This document shows positions 39,801 to 48,154 of a stretch of 64,000 nucleotides of DNA, in pieces; the first letter of the stretch is position 1; each line of letters starts with the position of its first letter. A program made the position numbers and the translations under genes. The notes under the pieces are model-generated. The model searched no databases. It was not told where the DNA came from and saw only the letters and a program-made list of their open reading frames with translations. This stretch comes from Pantoea vagans (GTDB lineage Bacteria > Pseudomonadota > Gammaproteobacteria > Enterobacterales > Enterobacteriaceae). Location: positions 1 to 64,000 of the forward strand of contig NZ_CP038855.1 in assembly GCF_004792415.1 (NCBI RefSeq). Reading direction: 5' to 3'.

Positions 39801-39874
39801 AGCATGAAGAAGATGACCAGCTGCTGATGCGCCAGCGCCCAGCCGGAAAGGTTAAAGCCAGTCAGTTTTTTCAT
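36830..39874 (-). CDS. RND efflux permease (AcrB superfamily)
   Basis: A 1014-aa inner-membrane proton-driven exporter. It has the RND layout: an N-terminal helix, two large periplasmic loops (about 35-330 and 550-860) and two six-helix bundles. Motif DDAMITVEAM carries the paired Asp of the proton relay in TM4 (near 405), and GLLVDDAM precedes it. N-terminus NLSGWALAHQQLVIFFMLLV is the non-AcrB branch resembling single-adaptor HAE pumps. Substrate unknown. The ATG overlaps the adaptor stop (ATGA). No TolC gene is beside it. Confidence 0.94.
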   Translation of the reverse strand: MKKLTGFNLSGWALAHQQLVIFFMLLVMAAGVLSYERLSRNEDPVFTIKTAVISARWPGADVNTTVQLLTDVLEQKVQEIPSLDAVESETRAGETVIYVNLRDDTPPSEVAGIWYQLRKKMHDVTSSLPQGVQGPAVNDEFDNTFGTIYGFTADGFTARELRDRVDNLRRSLASLPDIGKTSLLGVQEQQVVIAFSPRKLNGMGLDLQQVSDAIKAQNDVVPAGSLRTDRENIALRVSGTLTSVESLQAITLHIGERFIPLTDLATISLQPAEPPAPTFRVNGVPAIGLAISMAASGNMLDFGKQLKQRMQTLAGQLPHGITMTRVADQSSLVKQAVSGFVRILGEAVVIVLAVSFVSLGLRAGLVVAAAIPLVLAMTFTGMLLAGIGLQRISLGALIIALGLLVDDAMITVEAMVARLEAGDSKWQAATYAFRTTAFPMLTGTLVMIAGFIPVGFAASSAGEYCYSLFVVITLALLCSWGVAVIFSPLTGCWLLSAKRIKAHQPPGLLTRGYHGLLEVILRHRLMTIGAALAVLLVSLYATTFMQGEFFPASDRPELLVSLTLPASAAQAETTRRTAQLEQMLRNDRDVANFTSYVGSGAIRFYLPMDVLLDNENIAQLVVVAKNLAVRDRLRSRLEKKLAADFSDITTRVSPLELGPPVGWPLKYRITGPDNGRVRQAAGELAALLARSPLTREVNLTAGEPERVMTLAVNQTAARAAGLSSDTIASALNTLMSGSVVTTLRDRNRLIDVVLRSNDAERQNTETLEGLMITNASGQKIPLRQVATLNWGVDDPVIWRRQRLSYITVQTDIAPGQRAEQVSQQLAPDVAALRASLPAGYGIEEGGVAAESDKGNGSVFALLPVTICAMLVLLMIQLQRFSGMLLALSMAPFGLPGIVSAMLPAGTPLGFVALLGIIALAGIIIRNAVIMISEVDANSRAGLPAGDAIRQAAHHRARPILLTTCAAILGMIPIAHQVFWGPMALAIIGGLVSGTLVTLTVLPAALSLLMQRRSG

Positions 39875-41004
39875 GAACCCTCCTGCGCCAGCGTCACTTT
39901 TTCACCGGGCTGCAGGGTGCCGACACCGGCGGTAACCACGCGCTCGCCTGGCCGGATCCCGGCAGAGACAAAGATTTGCTGTGCGCTGAAGCGGGCCAGC
40001 ACCACCGGACGAAGCTGTAAGCGTGATGCCGCATCAACCACCAGCAGCGCGGGCTTGTCTGCGAAGCGGGTCAGGGCGCTGGCGGGCAGGGCGATGACCG
40101 GCGGTTGCGCATCGGGAAGCGTGACGGTGACGGTGGCACCCAGTGCCATCGCCTCGGGTGGCTGATGCATTGAGATGCGCAGCCGCCAGGTACGGGTCTG
40201 TGAATCGGCCTGTGGACTGATGTCACGTATCGTGCCACTGGCCTGGATGTCCGGGTCGGCGAGCAGCGTCACCTTCAGCGGAGTCTGGTCGTCAGCTCGC
40301 AGCAGAGCAGGCGTTGTCAGATCAAACACCGCATCGCGTGCATCACCGGCTGCCAGCGTCATCACAGTCTGTCCGGCGCTGACCACCTGGCCGTGCTGAA
40401 CCGGGAGGGCGGTAATCCGGCCTGCGGCGGGCGCAATGAGCCGGGTCCAGCTGAGATTATCCTGGGCATTTTTCAGCGCCGCTTCGCTGCTGAGACGGCG
40501 GGACTGCGCGCTCTGCCAGTCCGCCTGGGCGCTATCCAGCTGGCTGCGGGCGATGGCACCGCCGGGCATCAGCAGCCGCATCCGGTGGAGGTTAAGCGCA
40601 GCGACGCGTTCGGCGGCGCGGGCGCTGTCGAGATCGGCTTGCGCGCTGCTCAGCTGATTACGTGACTGATCGTTTTCCAGCGCGGCCAGGGGTTGCCCGG
40701 CGGTGACGCGATCGCCCAGCTCAACCGCGCGGCTCACCACCCGGCCATCCAGCCTGAAGGCCAGTGCAACCTCTTCATGGGCGCGGATTTCACCGGTCAG
40801 CACGCTTGACGCGTCACTGCTGAGCGGCGGGGCAATCACCGTTTTGACCGGACGGAGCGGGGCGGCGGGCGGGGCAGCATTGTTGTCCCGGCAGCCGGTC
40901 ATGATGAATACGCCGAGCAGCACGAACACGATCGGCGCGAAGATATGAACACTGAAGAGATGACGCCACACCTGGCGGGCAGCATCCGATAAGAAGTCTG
41001 TCAT
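39871..41004 (-). CDS. RND periplasmic adaptor lipoprotein
   Basis: A 377-aa membrane-fusion protein linking the RND pump to an outer-membrane channel. A long N-terminal hydrophobic segment ends in MTGC (Cys38), a plausible lipobox. Then come the biotinyl-lipoyl strand (ALAFRLDGRVVSRAVELGDRVTAGQPLAAL), an alpha-hairpin (about 105-180) and beta-barrel. SD AAAGGA lies 8 nt before the ATG but is embedded in a hairpin (41007-41043). Probably co-transcribed with the two-component genes upstream. Confidence 0.93.
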   Translation of the reverse strand: MTDFLSDAARQVWRHLFSVHIFAPIVFVLLGVFIMTGCRDNNAAPPAAPLRPVKTVIAPPLSSDASSVLTGEIRAHEEVALAFRLDGRVVSRAVELGDRVTAGQPLAALENDQSRNQLSSAQADLDSARAAERVAALNLHRMRLLMPGGAIARSQLDSAQADWQSAQSRRLSSEAALKNAQDNLSWTRLIAPAAGRITALPVQHGQVVSAGQTVMTLAAGDARDAVFDLTTPALLRADDQTPLKVTLLADPDIQASGTIRDISPQADSQTRTWRLRISMHQPPEAMALGATVTVTLPDAQPPVIALPASALTRFADKPALLVVDAASRLQLRPVVLARFSAQQIFVSAGIRPGERVVTAGVGTLQPGEKVTLAQEGS

Positions 41005-41006
41005 AA

Positions 41007-41043
41007 CCGGGTTCCTTTAATGAGTTGTGCTCATTGAACCCGG
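41007..41043 (-). promoter_or_regulatory. Hairpin covering the SD of the RND adaptor gene
   Basis: On the minus strand CCGGGTTC pairs with GAACCCGG (8 bp), and inside it AATGAG pairs with CTCATT (6 bp, loop CACAA). The SD AAAGGA (41013-41018) lies in the 4-nt bulge and first bases of the 3' arm. Folding would hide the site. Confidence 0.7.
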
Positions 41044-41096
41044 CCTGTGTCCAGAAACGTTCCATGAACCATCAAGAAATGGTCAAGTCAGAAAAT

Positions 41097-42266
41097 TTAT
41101 CCCGCCGGTAGCGTTATCCCAATCAGCAGACCACCCTCGGCAGGCAGGGTGGCGTGCAGCGATCCGCCGTGCGCCTCGATAATCGCTTTGGCGATCGACA
41201 GCCCCAGCCCGCTGCCGCCGGAGTGGCGGGCGCGTGAGGAGTCAGCCCGGGTAAAGCGGTCAAACAGCTGCGGCAGGAAGTCTGGCTCTACGCCCTGACC
41301 GTAATCACGGAAAGTCAGCGTGGTCGCCTTATCGTTCTGGCTGGCGGTGATCAATAGTACGCCACCGTCGGCGGCGTAGCGCAGCGCATTTTCACAGAGG
41401 ATGGTTATGACCTGACCCAGGCGAAAGGTGTCGGCGCAGAGCAGCAGATCGCCGGGTGCCATTACGCTGATGACGACACCCGACTCTTCTGCCTGTGGCA
41501 GCAGCCAGCCTGAACGCTCGCGCAGTAACTCAGAGAGATTAAATCGCTCGCGGTTGAGGGTAAGCTGCCCGGCATCTGCCAGTGACAGCAGATGCAGTTC
41601 ATCGGTCAGGCTACTCAGCTGCGTCAGTTGCTTCATGATCATCGCCAGCTGCTGCGGCTCGGCAGGAAAAACGCCGTCCAGAATGCCCTGCAGGCGGCCC
41701 ATCGCTGCTGTCAATGGCGAGCGGAGTTCGTGTGCCATCGCCACATGCGAGGTGCGCAACTCACGATCGTAGCGCGCCAGCTGTTGTGTCATCTGGTTAA
41801 AATCGTCGGTAAAGCGCACCAGCTCCTGCGGGGCTTCTTTCACTACCGCTGCCGTCCGGCCAAATTCCCCTTTCGACACCGCACGCGCCGCCGTCGCCAG
41901 CTGGCTGAACTGCGCCGACAGCGGACGGGCGAAACGCAGCGCCATCATCACCATAAACGGGATGGTGACCACGACCAGGACCAGCACGGTCAGCCAGTCA
42001 GATGATGCCAGCGAGGGATCGGAAAATTTGATCCCCCACCACTGATCGACAATCTGATGAAAGCGCGCCGGATCGCTGGCGGGATGATGACGCAGCTGCG
42101 TGAACTCATCGAGCAGCGCGGGCGGCATCCGGTAGTAGACCCAGAACGCCTGCACCGCAAAGCGCAACCACATACAGGCGGCGATGAGGATCACGCTGCC
42201 GATGGCCAGAAACAGCACCCGGATGCAGATCCAGCGCCACAGTGAAGTGTGCGTATCGTTCTTCAT
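41097..42266 (-). CDS. Sensor histidine kinase (BaeS/AdeS-like)
   Basis: A 389-aa inner-membrane kinase with two transmembrane helices (about 13-40 and 88-110) bracketing a short periplasmic loop, HAMP, HisKA with phosphorylated His179 in AMAHELRSPLTA, and an ATPase domain with N-box (CENALRYA), DYGQGV and GGSGLGLSIAKAI. It partners with the response regulator whose stop overlaps its start (ATGA). Position directly upstream of the RND genes argues that it controls the pump. Confidence 0.93.
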   Translation of the reverse strand: MKNDTHTSLWRWICIRVLFLAIGSVILIAACMWLRFAVQAFWVYYRMPPALLDEFTQLRHHPASDPARFHQIVDQWWGIKFSDPSLASSDWLTVLVLVVVTIPFMVMMALRFARPLSAQFSQLATAARAVSKGEFGRTAAVVKEAPQELVRFTDDFNQMTQQLARYDRELRTSHVAMAHELRSPLTAAMGRLQGILDGVFPAEPQQLAMIMKQLTQLSSLTDELHLLSLADAGQLTLNRERFNLSELLRERSGWLLPQAEESGVVISVMAPGDLLLCADTFRLGQVITILCENALRYAADGGVLLITASQNDKATTLTFRDYGQGVEPDFLPQLFDRFTRADSSRARHSGGSGLGLSIAKAIIEAHGGSLHATLPAEGGLLIGITLPAG

Positions 42267-42958
42267 GGCTGTCTGAACCGGTAACCGACGCTGCGTACTG
42301 CCGGTAATACATCAGAGATGCCCGCGGCTTCCAGCTTGCGGCGAAGGTTATAGACGTGGGTATCGACCACCCGTTCCAGCGCATCGCTTTCCGGCAGGCA
42401 GTGCTCCAGCAGAAACAGGCGAGTAAAAGGCCGCGTCGGGGCACGCATCAGCGTGACCAGCAGAGAAAATTCGGTGGGCGTCAGATCCAGGCGGCGCGGT
42501 GCATCACTGTCACTATCAACCACGGCGGTAAGTGCCAGCGGATCAACCACCAGACCCGCCCAGCGCAGCGATTCTGCGGCGGGCGCGTGACTCTGGCTGC
42601 GGCGCAGCACGGCCTGAACGCGCGCCACGACTTCGCCCGGATGGTAGGGTTTGACCACGTAGTCATCAGCGCCGTAGCGTAGCGCGCCGATGCGGTCCGG
42701 CGCGTCACCCATCGCCGTCACCATAATTACCGGGGTATCGTCACGCCGACGCAGCGCGGCCAGCACTTCGGTGCCGTTCATGCCAGGCAGCATGATGTCC
42801 AGCAGGATCAGATCGGGCTGCCAGCGTCCTGCGGTTTCCAGCCCGCCGGGTCCGTCACCGGCAATCATGACCTCATAGTTTTCACGTTTCAGGTAGGCCT
42901 CAAGTACACCCGCCGCATCCGCGTCATCTTCAATAATCAGTACACGTTTTGACTGCAT
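42263..42958 (-). CDS. OmpR-family response regulator (BaeR/AdeR-like)
   Basis: A 231-aa regulator with receiver domain (phospho-Asp54 in LILLDIMLPG, acidic pair EDD10-12, KP near 104) and an OmpR-type winged helix at about 130-228 (DLTPTEFSLLVTLMRAPTRPFTRLFLLE). First gene of a probable four-gene unit: regulator, kinase, adaptor, RND permease. The divergent MipA gene shares its promoter region. Confidence 0.94.
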   Translation of the reverse strand: MQSKRVLIIEDDADAAGVLEAYLKRENYEVMIAGDGPGGLETAGRWQPDLILLDIMLPGMNGTEVLAALRRRDDTPVIMVTAMGDAPDRIGALRYGADDYVVKPYHPGEVVARVQAVLRRSQSHAPAAESLRWAGLVVDPLALTAVVDSDSDAPRRLDLTPTEFSLLVTLMRAPTRPFTRLFLLEHCLPESDALERVVDTHVYNLRRKLEAAGISDVLPAVRSVGYRFRQP

Positions 42959-42976
42959 TTTCGGATCACCTTGACT

Positions 42977-42993
42977 GTTTCTTCATAAATCCC
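42977..42993. promoter_or_regulatory. BaeR-box-like sequence
   Basis: TTTCTTCATAAAT (within GTTTCTTCATAAATCCC) matches most of the published BaeR box core TTTCTCCATNATT. It sits in the 129-nt divergent region between the response regulator and MipA genes. Tentative. Confidence 0.3.
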
Positions 42994-43087
42994 TGGTCGT
43001 TCATTGACACTCGCCTCGCATACTCCGGCCAGTGACGCGGCACTGAATCCCTCAGCTCCGCACCTGATGTGATAATGAGGAAACGTG

Positions 43088-43876
43088 ATGATAACCGGAA
43101 AAATAACGCTTCACATGGTCTGTTTTTCGCTGGGGTTAAGTGCCGCTACTGCTATGGCTGATGAGAGTGCCACGCCACCGCCCAGCCTGACGCTGGGCAT
43201 TGCGGGCATTAATGCACCGCGTTATAGCGGCGCAGATAAGCAGCACTGGCAGCTGATGCCGGTTATTCAGGCGCGCGACGGCGCATTCTTTTTCGACTCG
43301 CAAAAAGGCATTGGTTATGACCTGCAGGCGGATAACGGGCTGTATCTGGAACATACCCTAGGCTACGGACTGGGTCGCTCTGACCGTAACTCATCGTGGC
43401 GCGACGGTGATGATCGGCTCAGAGGCATGGGGAATATCGACTCAACGGTTAACACCGCGCTGGCGGTGGGCTGGTCGGTTACCCCGTGGTTTGTGGTTGA
43501 GGGTAAAGCGACGCTGCCATTAAGTGATAGTCAGGGCGTGCAGTACCGGACGTCTGTAACCCTGATTCCCTGGCAGACCCAGGACGATACGGTGGCACTG
43601 CAGGTGGCAGGTCTGGCTGGCGATGCGCGTTATATGAATACCTGGTATGGCGTGAGCAGTGAGCAGAGTGCTCGTAGCGGGTTTAAACGCTATAACACCG
43701 CGGGGGGATTTTATGGCACAGACACCAGCCTGACATGGAGTCACCAGTTCACGCCCGCCTGGGCTGCCAGCGTGATCGGCGATTACACCTGGCTGGATAA
43801 GCATGCTTCAGATAGCCCCATCGTCGCCCGGTACAATGGCGCTTCGGCCACGCTGGCATTGAGCTACACCTTCTGA
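43088..43876 (+). CDS. MipA/OmpV-family outer-membrane protein
   Basis: A 262-aa protein with signal peptide (to about residue 24, ending ATAMA) and a beta-barrel closing with the C-terminal Phe (ATLALSYTF). Family features are LGIAGINAPRYSGADKQHWQLMPVIQARDGAFFF and the terminal strand pair. MipA/OmpV proteins are porin-like or scaffold proteins, and several are controlled by adjacent two-component systems. GAGGAAAC lies 4 nt before the ATG at 43088; a GTG 3 nt earlier is possible. A 40-codon membrane peptide follows. Confidence 0.88.
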   Translation: MITGKITLHMVCFSLGLSAATAMADESATPPPSLTLGIAGINAPRYSGADKQHWQLMPVIQARDGAFFFDSQKGIGYDLQADNGLYLEHTLGYGLGRSDRNSSWRDGDDRLRGMGNIDSTVNTALAVGWSVTPWFVVEGKATLPLSDSQGVQYRTSVTLIPWQTQDDTVALQVAGLAGDARYMNTWYGVSSEQSARSGFKRYNTAGGFYGTDTSLTWSHQFTPAWAASVIGDYTWLDKHASDSPIVARYNGASATLALSYTF

Positions 43877-43884
43877 ATAGCATC

Positions 43885-44007
43885 ATGAAGAAAAGTGAGA
43901 TGCGTAGCCATCGATGGTTGCTGGCTGCGCTGATTCTGTTCTATCTGCTGGTTTATACCCTTCTCGTTGTGGCGCTGAGTCTGTTTGATGCGCCGTTACA
44001 GGGATAA
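43885..44007 (+). CDS. 40-aa single-span membrane peptide
   Basis: Starts MKKSEMRSHRWLLAALILFYLL and continues hydrophobic to about residue 33, with a basic N-terminus and short polar C-tail (FDAPLQG). One transmembrane helix, N-in predicted. It begins 8 nt after the MipA stop and has no clear SD of its own, so it would depend on coupling. No family recognised. Could be a small regulator of the neighbouring kinase or barrel; that is inference. Confidence 0.55.
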   Translation: MKKSEMRSHRWLLAALILFYLLVYTLLVVALSLFDAPLQG

Positions 44008-44519
44008 GGACATCAATAATAATCACTGCAGGGCTTACAGTTATTAAGTCATCCTGTTACCGAATAAATCAATGCTGATATAGCGGCTGGCAGGAAATAG
44101 AAATACATTGCTAGTGAATGTAATATTGCTAATTAACAGGCGTGATTAATAAATTTAAACTGAGCCGGTTTATCCTTGGTAAATTGTGCTGAAAAAACAG
44201 GTGATTCAGGCGATAATCTTTTTTATAATTCGTAATCACTTGTTTATTCCGGTTGGGATATTGTTAATGGATATATAAAATCATGATTTCTGTTAGCTTA
44301 TTAATTTCTATCTTGCTGTTCTTTAAGGTATTTATCTGTGGATATTAAGGGGTTGCTTATTTTGGATGTATTCGTTTTACTTTTAAATATTTCAGTTAAC
44401 CCAGCATAGATGTAGTGCATTTTAATTCACAGATAACACAGCGATAATATTGCCATCCGGCCTGGATAAACCACTCTTCCCTGAGCTATCAGTATGTGAA
44501 CCTTATAGAAAGTAAACCG
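44008..44519. other. Intergenic region, about 510 nt, AT-rich
   Basis: Clearly more AT-rich than its surroundings. No gene, terminator or clear promoter could be supported. Confidence 0.6.
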
Positions 44520-45494
44520 ATGAGAAAGAAAAAAAGCCCTGTACCCCATGACGCGACATTCCGACAGTTTCTGGCAAATCCGGATGTTGCCAGAGATTTT
44601 ATGCAGCTGCATCTTCCTGAAGAACTGCGTAAAATCTGCGATCTCGGCACACTTAAGCTTGAATCCGGCTCCTTTGTTGAAGACGATTTGCGGCAATATT
44701 TTAGTGACGTCCTTTACAGTCTTAAAACCTCAGCCGGGGACGGCTATATACACGTTCTGATTGAACATCAATCTACACCTGACAGACATATGACGTTTCG
44801 CCTGATGCGTTATGCGATTGCCGCTATGCAACAGCATCTTGCAGCCGGTCATAAAAAGCTGCCTCTGGTGATACCTGTATTGTTCTACACCGGTAAGCGC
44901 ACGCCCTATCCTTATTCGACCCGCTGGTTCGACGAATTTGATGATCCGGCTGTGGCAGAACAACTCTATGGAAGTGCTTTTCCGCTGGTGGACGTCACGG
45001 TTATTCCTGATGACGAAATCATGAAGCACCGTAGCATGGCCGCACTGACGCTGATGCAGAAGCATATTCATCAACGTGATATAGCTTCCATCATTGACCG
45101 TCTGAGTACCTTACTGATGGCCGATTATCTTTCTTCACCCCAGGTATTGGCGCTGATACACTATTTAATGCAGGCAGGTGAATCAGCTGATCACGAAGCT
45201 TTCGTTCGCGAACTGGCACAGCGGGTGCCGCAACACGGAGATGCACTGATGACTATTGCACAGCAGCTTGAGCAAAAAGGTATCGCAAAAGGTATAGAAA
45301 AGGGTATAGAAAAAGGCCGCGCTGAAGGTATTGAGCTGGGCGAACAGCGTGGAATGGAGAAAGGCCGCAGTGAAGGTAAGCGCGAAGCCACTCTGGAAAT
45401 CGCTCGCGTTATGTTACAGCGCGGCCTTGAACGTAAAACCATCATGGAAATGACAGGTCTTTCCTCAGACGATCTGGCTAACATCCAGCATTAA
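44520..45494 (+). CDS. Rpn-family recombination-promoting nuclease
   Basis: A 324-aa protein of the YhgA/Rpn family (PD-(D/E)XK-like nucleases, formerly called putative transposases). N-terminus PHDATFRQFLANPDVARDFMQLHLPEELRKICD, the nuclease strand YSLKTSAGDGYIHVLIEHQSTPD (Asp and ExQ residues) and LVDVTVIPDDEIM are typical. The C-terminal region repeats KGIEKG-type units (GIAKGIEKGIEKGRAEGIELGEQRGMEKG), a hallmark. The start at 44520 matches family N-termini (MRKKKSPVPHD); a GTG 24 nt upstream is in frame. Rpn proteins are implicated in recombination and phage defence. Confidence 0.92.
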   Translation: MRKKKSPVPHDATFRQFLANPDVARDFMQLHLPEELRKICDLGTLKLESGSFVEDDLRQYFSDVLYSLKTSAGDGYIHVLIEHQSTPDRHMTFRLMRYAIAAMQQHLAAGHKKLPLVIPVLFYTGKRTPYPYSTRWFDEFDDPAVAEQLYGSAFPLVDVTVIPDDEIMKHRSMAALTLMQKHIHQRDIASIIDRLSTLLMADYLSSPQVLALIHYLMQAGESADHEAFVRELAQRVPQHGDALMTIAQQLEQKGIAKGIEKGIEKGRAEGIELGEQRGMEKGRSEGKREATLEIARVMLQRGLERKTIMEMTGLSSDDLANIQH

Positions 45495-45504
45495 GCCTCT
45501 GCGG

Positions 45505-45559
45505 ATAAGACCTGATGACAATTTTTCACTTCAGGGAAAGCAAAGCTCTCAGGTCTTAT
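45505..45559. repeat. Spaced 11-bp inverted repeat between convergent genes
   Basis: ATAAGACCTGA (45505-45515) and TCAGGTCTTAT (45549-45559) are perfect inverted copies with a 33-nt spacer; the second overlaps the end of the ROK kinase gene. May act as a shared terminator stem. Confidence 0.5.
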
Positions 45560-46436
45560 TGCCCGCCGGCTGGCGCTGCAGGTAATTCCAGGCTGCGCCC
45601 AGCATGCCGGAGTCGTTACCGTAGGTTGCGGCATCTATGCGGATATCAGGATCATATTTTGCCAGCTGCTCTCCCAGTTCCTTGAGGAAGGGTTCGCGCT
45701 CAGTAATTCCCCCGCCAATAAATACCCTCTGTGGGTCGAACACGCTGAACAGGTTATATAAGCAGGCCGCAAGATCCGCATAAAATTTATTTACCACCTG
45801 CTGCGCGGCGTCTTCATTACGATCGTATGCGTCAAAGACATCTTTACCACTGACATCGTCGGCAGGCTTATCAATAAGCTGGCTGTAATTCTCCCGCAGC
45901 GCCGTCATGGTACAGCTCTGGCTCATGGTGTGGCGTTCTATATTGCCGCTGGTGGGACGCGACGTCAGCAGGCAACCAAACTCGCCAGCCCGGTTGCGTC
46001 CACCCCGAATCAGTGCGCCATTGCAAAAGGCCGCTCCGCCTAACCCGGTGCCTATCGTCAGCATCAGGAAATCGTTGAGCTTTTTCGCTTTTCCCAGCCA
46101 CTTTTCCGCCAGCAGCGCACAGTGTGCATCGTTTTCGACGGTAGCAGGCAGGGACGTTTTTTCTGTCAGCCACTGGCTCAGATGAAACTGGTCAAAGTCA
46201 CGTATGGTGCCGCCCATGGCAATATAACCAGCGTCAGCATCAATATAACCGGGTGTGCTGACGGCAATACCAGCACAACCGGGATTTTTCTCCAGCCAGG
46301 CCAGGATTTCATCAAGTATTTTATCGCGTGCATTATGGGAAATATCAGCACTATCGCTGGTCAGAATATTTCCCTGATCGTCAATCACACCCATTTTTAA
46401 AGAGGTACCACCAATATCGAAAGCTGCAATTTTCAT
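45549..46436 (-). CDS. ROK-family sugar kinase (beta-glucoside kinase-like)
   Basis: A 295-aa kinase beginning KIAAFDIGGTSLKMGVID (ATP phosphate-binding loop), with SVENDAH-type catalytic segment (VENDAHCALLAEKWLGKA, catalytic Asp near 104) and LTIGTGLGGA. The zinc-binding CxCGxxGC of many ROK kinases is absent, as in BglK-type enzymes, which it most resembles (GEFGCLLTSRP, PQRVFIGGGI). Likely phosphorylates a glucoside or glucose. The start is the ATG at 46436; a TTG one codon earlier is in frame. Monocistronic. Confidence 0.88.
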   Translation of the reverse strand: MKIAAFDIGGTSLKMGVIDDQGNILTSDSADISHNARDKILDEILAWLEKNPGCAGIAVSTPGYIDADAGYIAMGGTIRDFDQFHLSQWLTEKTSLPATVENDAHCALLAEKWLGKAKKLNDFLMLTIGTGLGGAAFCNGALIRGGRNRAGEFGCLLTSRPTSGNIERHTMSQSCTMTALRENYSQLIDKPADDVSGKDVFDAYDRNEDAAQQVVNKFYADLAACLYNLFSVFDPQRVFIGGGITEREPFLKELGEQLAKYDPDIRIDAATYGNDSGMLGAAWNYLQRQPAGNKT

Positions 46437-46625
46437 CAACGTTCTCTGAAGTTGTTTTCATTCGATTAATTGTAGTGCTGAAAGAAAAGGGCAGACGGCC
46501 AGGCGACGGCAATTTTGTCAGGAAAGGTACAGATTTATAAAGCTGATGCTGAAGGGCTGAAGACCGGCGGCACACAGGTAATAACAGAATGCGCTGTATA
46601 GGCTGGATGGTGATGTGATCAGCGA

Positions 46626-46648
46626 CGCTGCCAGTATATCCGGCAGCG
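46626..46648 (-). terminator. Hairpin after the KAS II gene
   Basis: CGCTGCC and GGCAGCG (7 bp, 9-nt loop), 27 nt past the stop on the minus strand. No T-run; weak. Confidence 0.35.
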
Positions 46649-46674
46649 CCGATTGAGTCGTCAATATGCCGACA

Positions 46675-47955
46675 TTACCACTTACGTAGCAGAATAGTGG
46701 CATTGACGCCGCCAAAACCAAATCCGTTCGACATGGCATAGTTCAGCGCCGCAGGTCGGGCTTTAAGCGCCACCAGGTCAAGACTGCCTGCTGCTTCATT
46801 GGGATGATAAAGATTCAGTGTTGGCGGAATAAGCTGATGGCGCAGGGCCAGCAGTGTGAATATCGCCTCAACGCCACCCGCCGCACCCAGCAGATGACCG
46901 GTGGCGGATTTGGTTGATGAGATCGCGACCGGCGAATCATCGCCAAAAACGGCGCGAATAGCGGACAGCTCACCGTGATCGCCGACCTGAGTCGAGGTTG
47001 CATGAGCATTGATATGCTGAACGTCATCCGGGCTGATCCCCGCCTGTCGCAGAGCTAACCTCATCGCCCGCGCAGCGCCACTGCCATCCTCCGGACCCGC
47101 CGTAAGATGGTAAGCATCAGCGCTGGTGCCGTAGCCGACAATCTCCGCCAGCGGCGTCGCTCCGCGTGCCTCTGCATGGGCCAGCGACTCAATGACCAGC
47201 AGGCCGGCGCCTTCGGCCATGACAAAGCCGCTTCTGTCCCGATCAAACGGACGTGAGGCGTGGTGCGGCTCATCTTCATATCCTGCGCATAGTGCGCGCG
47301 CGGCTGCGAAACAGCCCAGCGTCACGCGATCCAGCGCCGCTTCGGTGCCGCCACAAATCGCAATGTCCGCTTCACCACTTCTGATTAATCTTGCAGCGTC
47401 ACCAATAGCCTGTACGCCTGCTGCACAGGCAGTAACAGGCGCGCCGAGCGGGCCGGTGAAACCGTGTTTAATTGAGATATGACCGGCTGCCATGTTCGCC
47501 AGAAACGAGGGTGCAGTAAAAGGTGAGAGCCTGCGCGGACCACGCGCGTCGGTCGTGCGCACTGCGTCGGCAATCGCACCAAAGCCGCCAACGCCAGAAG
47601 CAATGATCGTAGCCGTGCGTTCACGCGCAGACGCATCTTCAGGATGCCAGCCTGCCTGCTTCAGCGCTTCTTCCGCTGCCAGCAGGGCAAACTCAATAAA
47701 CCGCGACATCTTTTTTCGCTCTTTTGGCGCAATGAACGACGCCGGGTCATATCCGGCCAGCGGATCGTCTTCGATGCCGGGCACGCTGCCCCCCACTGAA
47801 ATACCGGTTCCTGCGGTGAGCGTATCGGGCAGAACGCGAATACCCGATTCACCCGCCGTTAATCGCTGCCAGACGGTTTCAACGCCACAACCCAGCGGCG
47901 AGACGATACCCGCGCCAGTGATGACGATGCGTTGAGATAAGGTTGAATGACTCAT
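46675..47955 (-). CDS. Stand-alone beta-ketoacyl-ACP synthase II (FabF-like)
   Basis: A 426-aa condensing enzyme with the full Cys-His-His triad: Cys177 in VTACAAG, His in NAHATSTQVGD (near 315) and His in SATGHLLGAAG (near 350). Length and motifs match FabF/KAS II. It is not in a fab cluster: no acpP, fabD, fabG or fabH is near, so it is probably a second copy for altered membrane lipids or a secondary product. A TetR gene lies 228 nt upstream on the same strand, with a palindrome between. Confidence 0.9.
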   Translation of the reverse strand: MSHSTLSQRIVITGAGIVSPLGCGVETVWQRLTAGESGIRVLPDTLTAGTGISVGGSVPGIEDDPLAGYDPASFIAPKERKKMSRFIEFALLAAEEALKQAGWHPEDASARERTATIIASGVGGFGAIADAVRTTDARGPRRLSPFTAPSFLANMAAGHISIKHGFTGPLGAPVTACAAGVQAIGDAARLIRSGEADIAICGGTEAALDRVTLGCFAAARALCAGYEDEPHHASRPFDRDRSGFVMAEGAGLLVIESLAHAEARGATPLAEIVGYGTSADAYHLTAGPEDGSGAARAMRLALRQAGISPDDVQHINAHATSTQVGDHGELSAIRAVFGDDSPVAISSTKSATGHLLGAAGGVEAIFTLLALRHQLIPPTLNLYHPNEAAGSLDLVALKARPAALNYAMSNGFGFGGVNATILLRKW

Positions 47956-48154
47956 GCGGTTGCTCCCGTAGTCAGTCCGGACAGCGAATAAAGTACTGCC
48001 GCAGAAAGTTGATGCGCGCCTGAAGCGCGATTAACGAGACCCTTAGCAGAAGGGTGCGATGTGCGAATGCAGGTATGAAAGTGAACAGACAAAGATAAGC
48101 TTAGCAGCATCAGGATCCTGAGCGATAATCAGACAGGCCGTTATCTTTGCCTTT

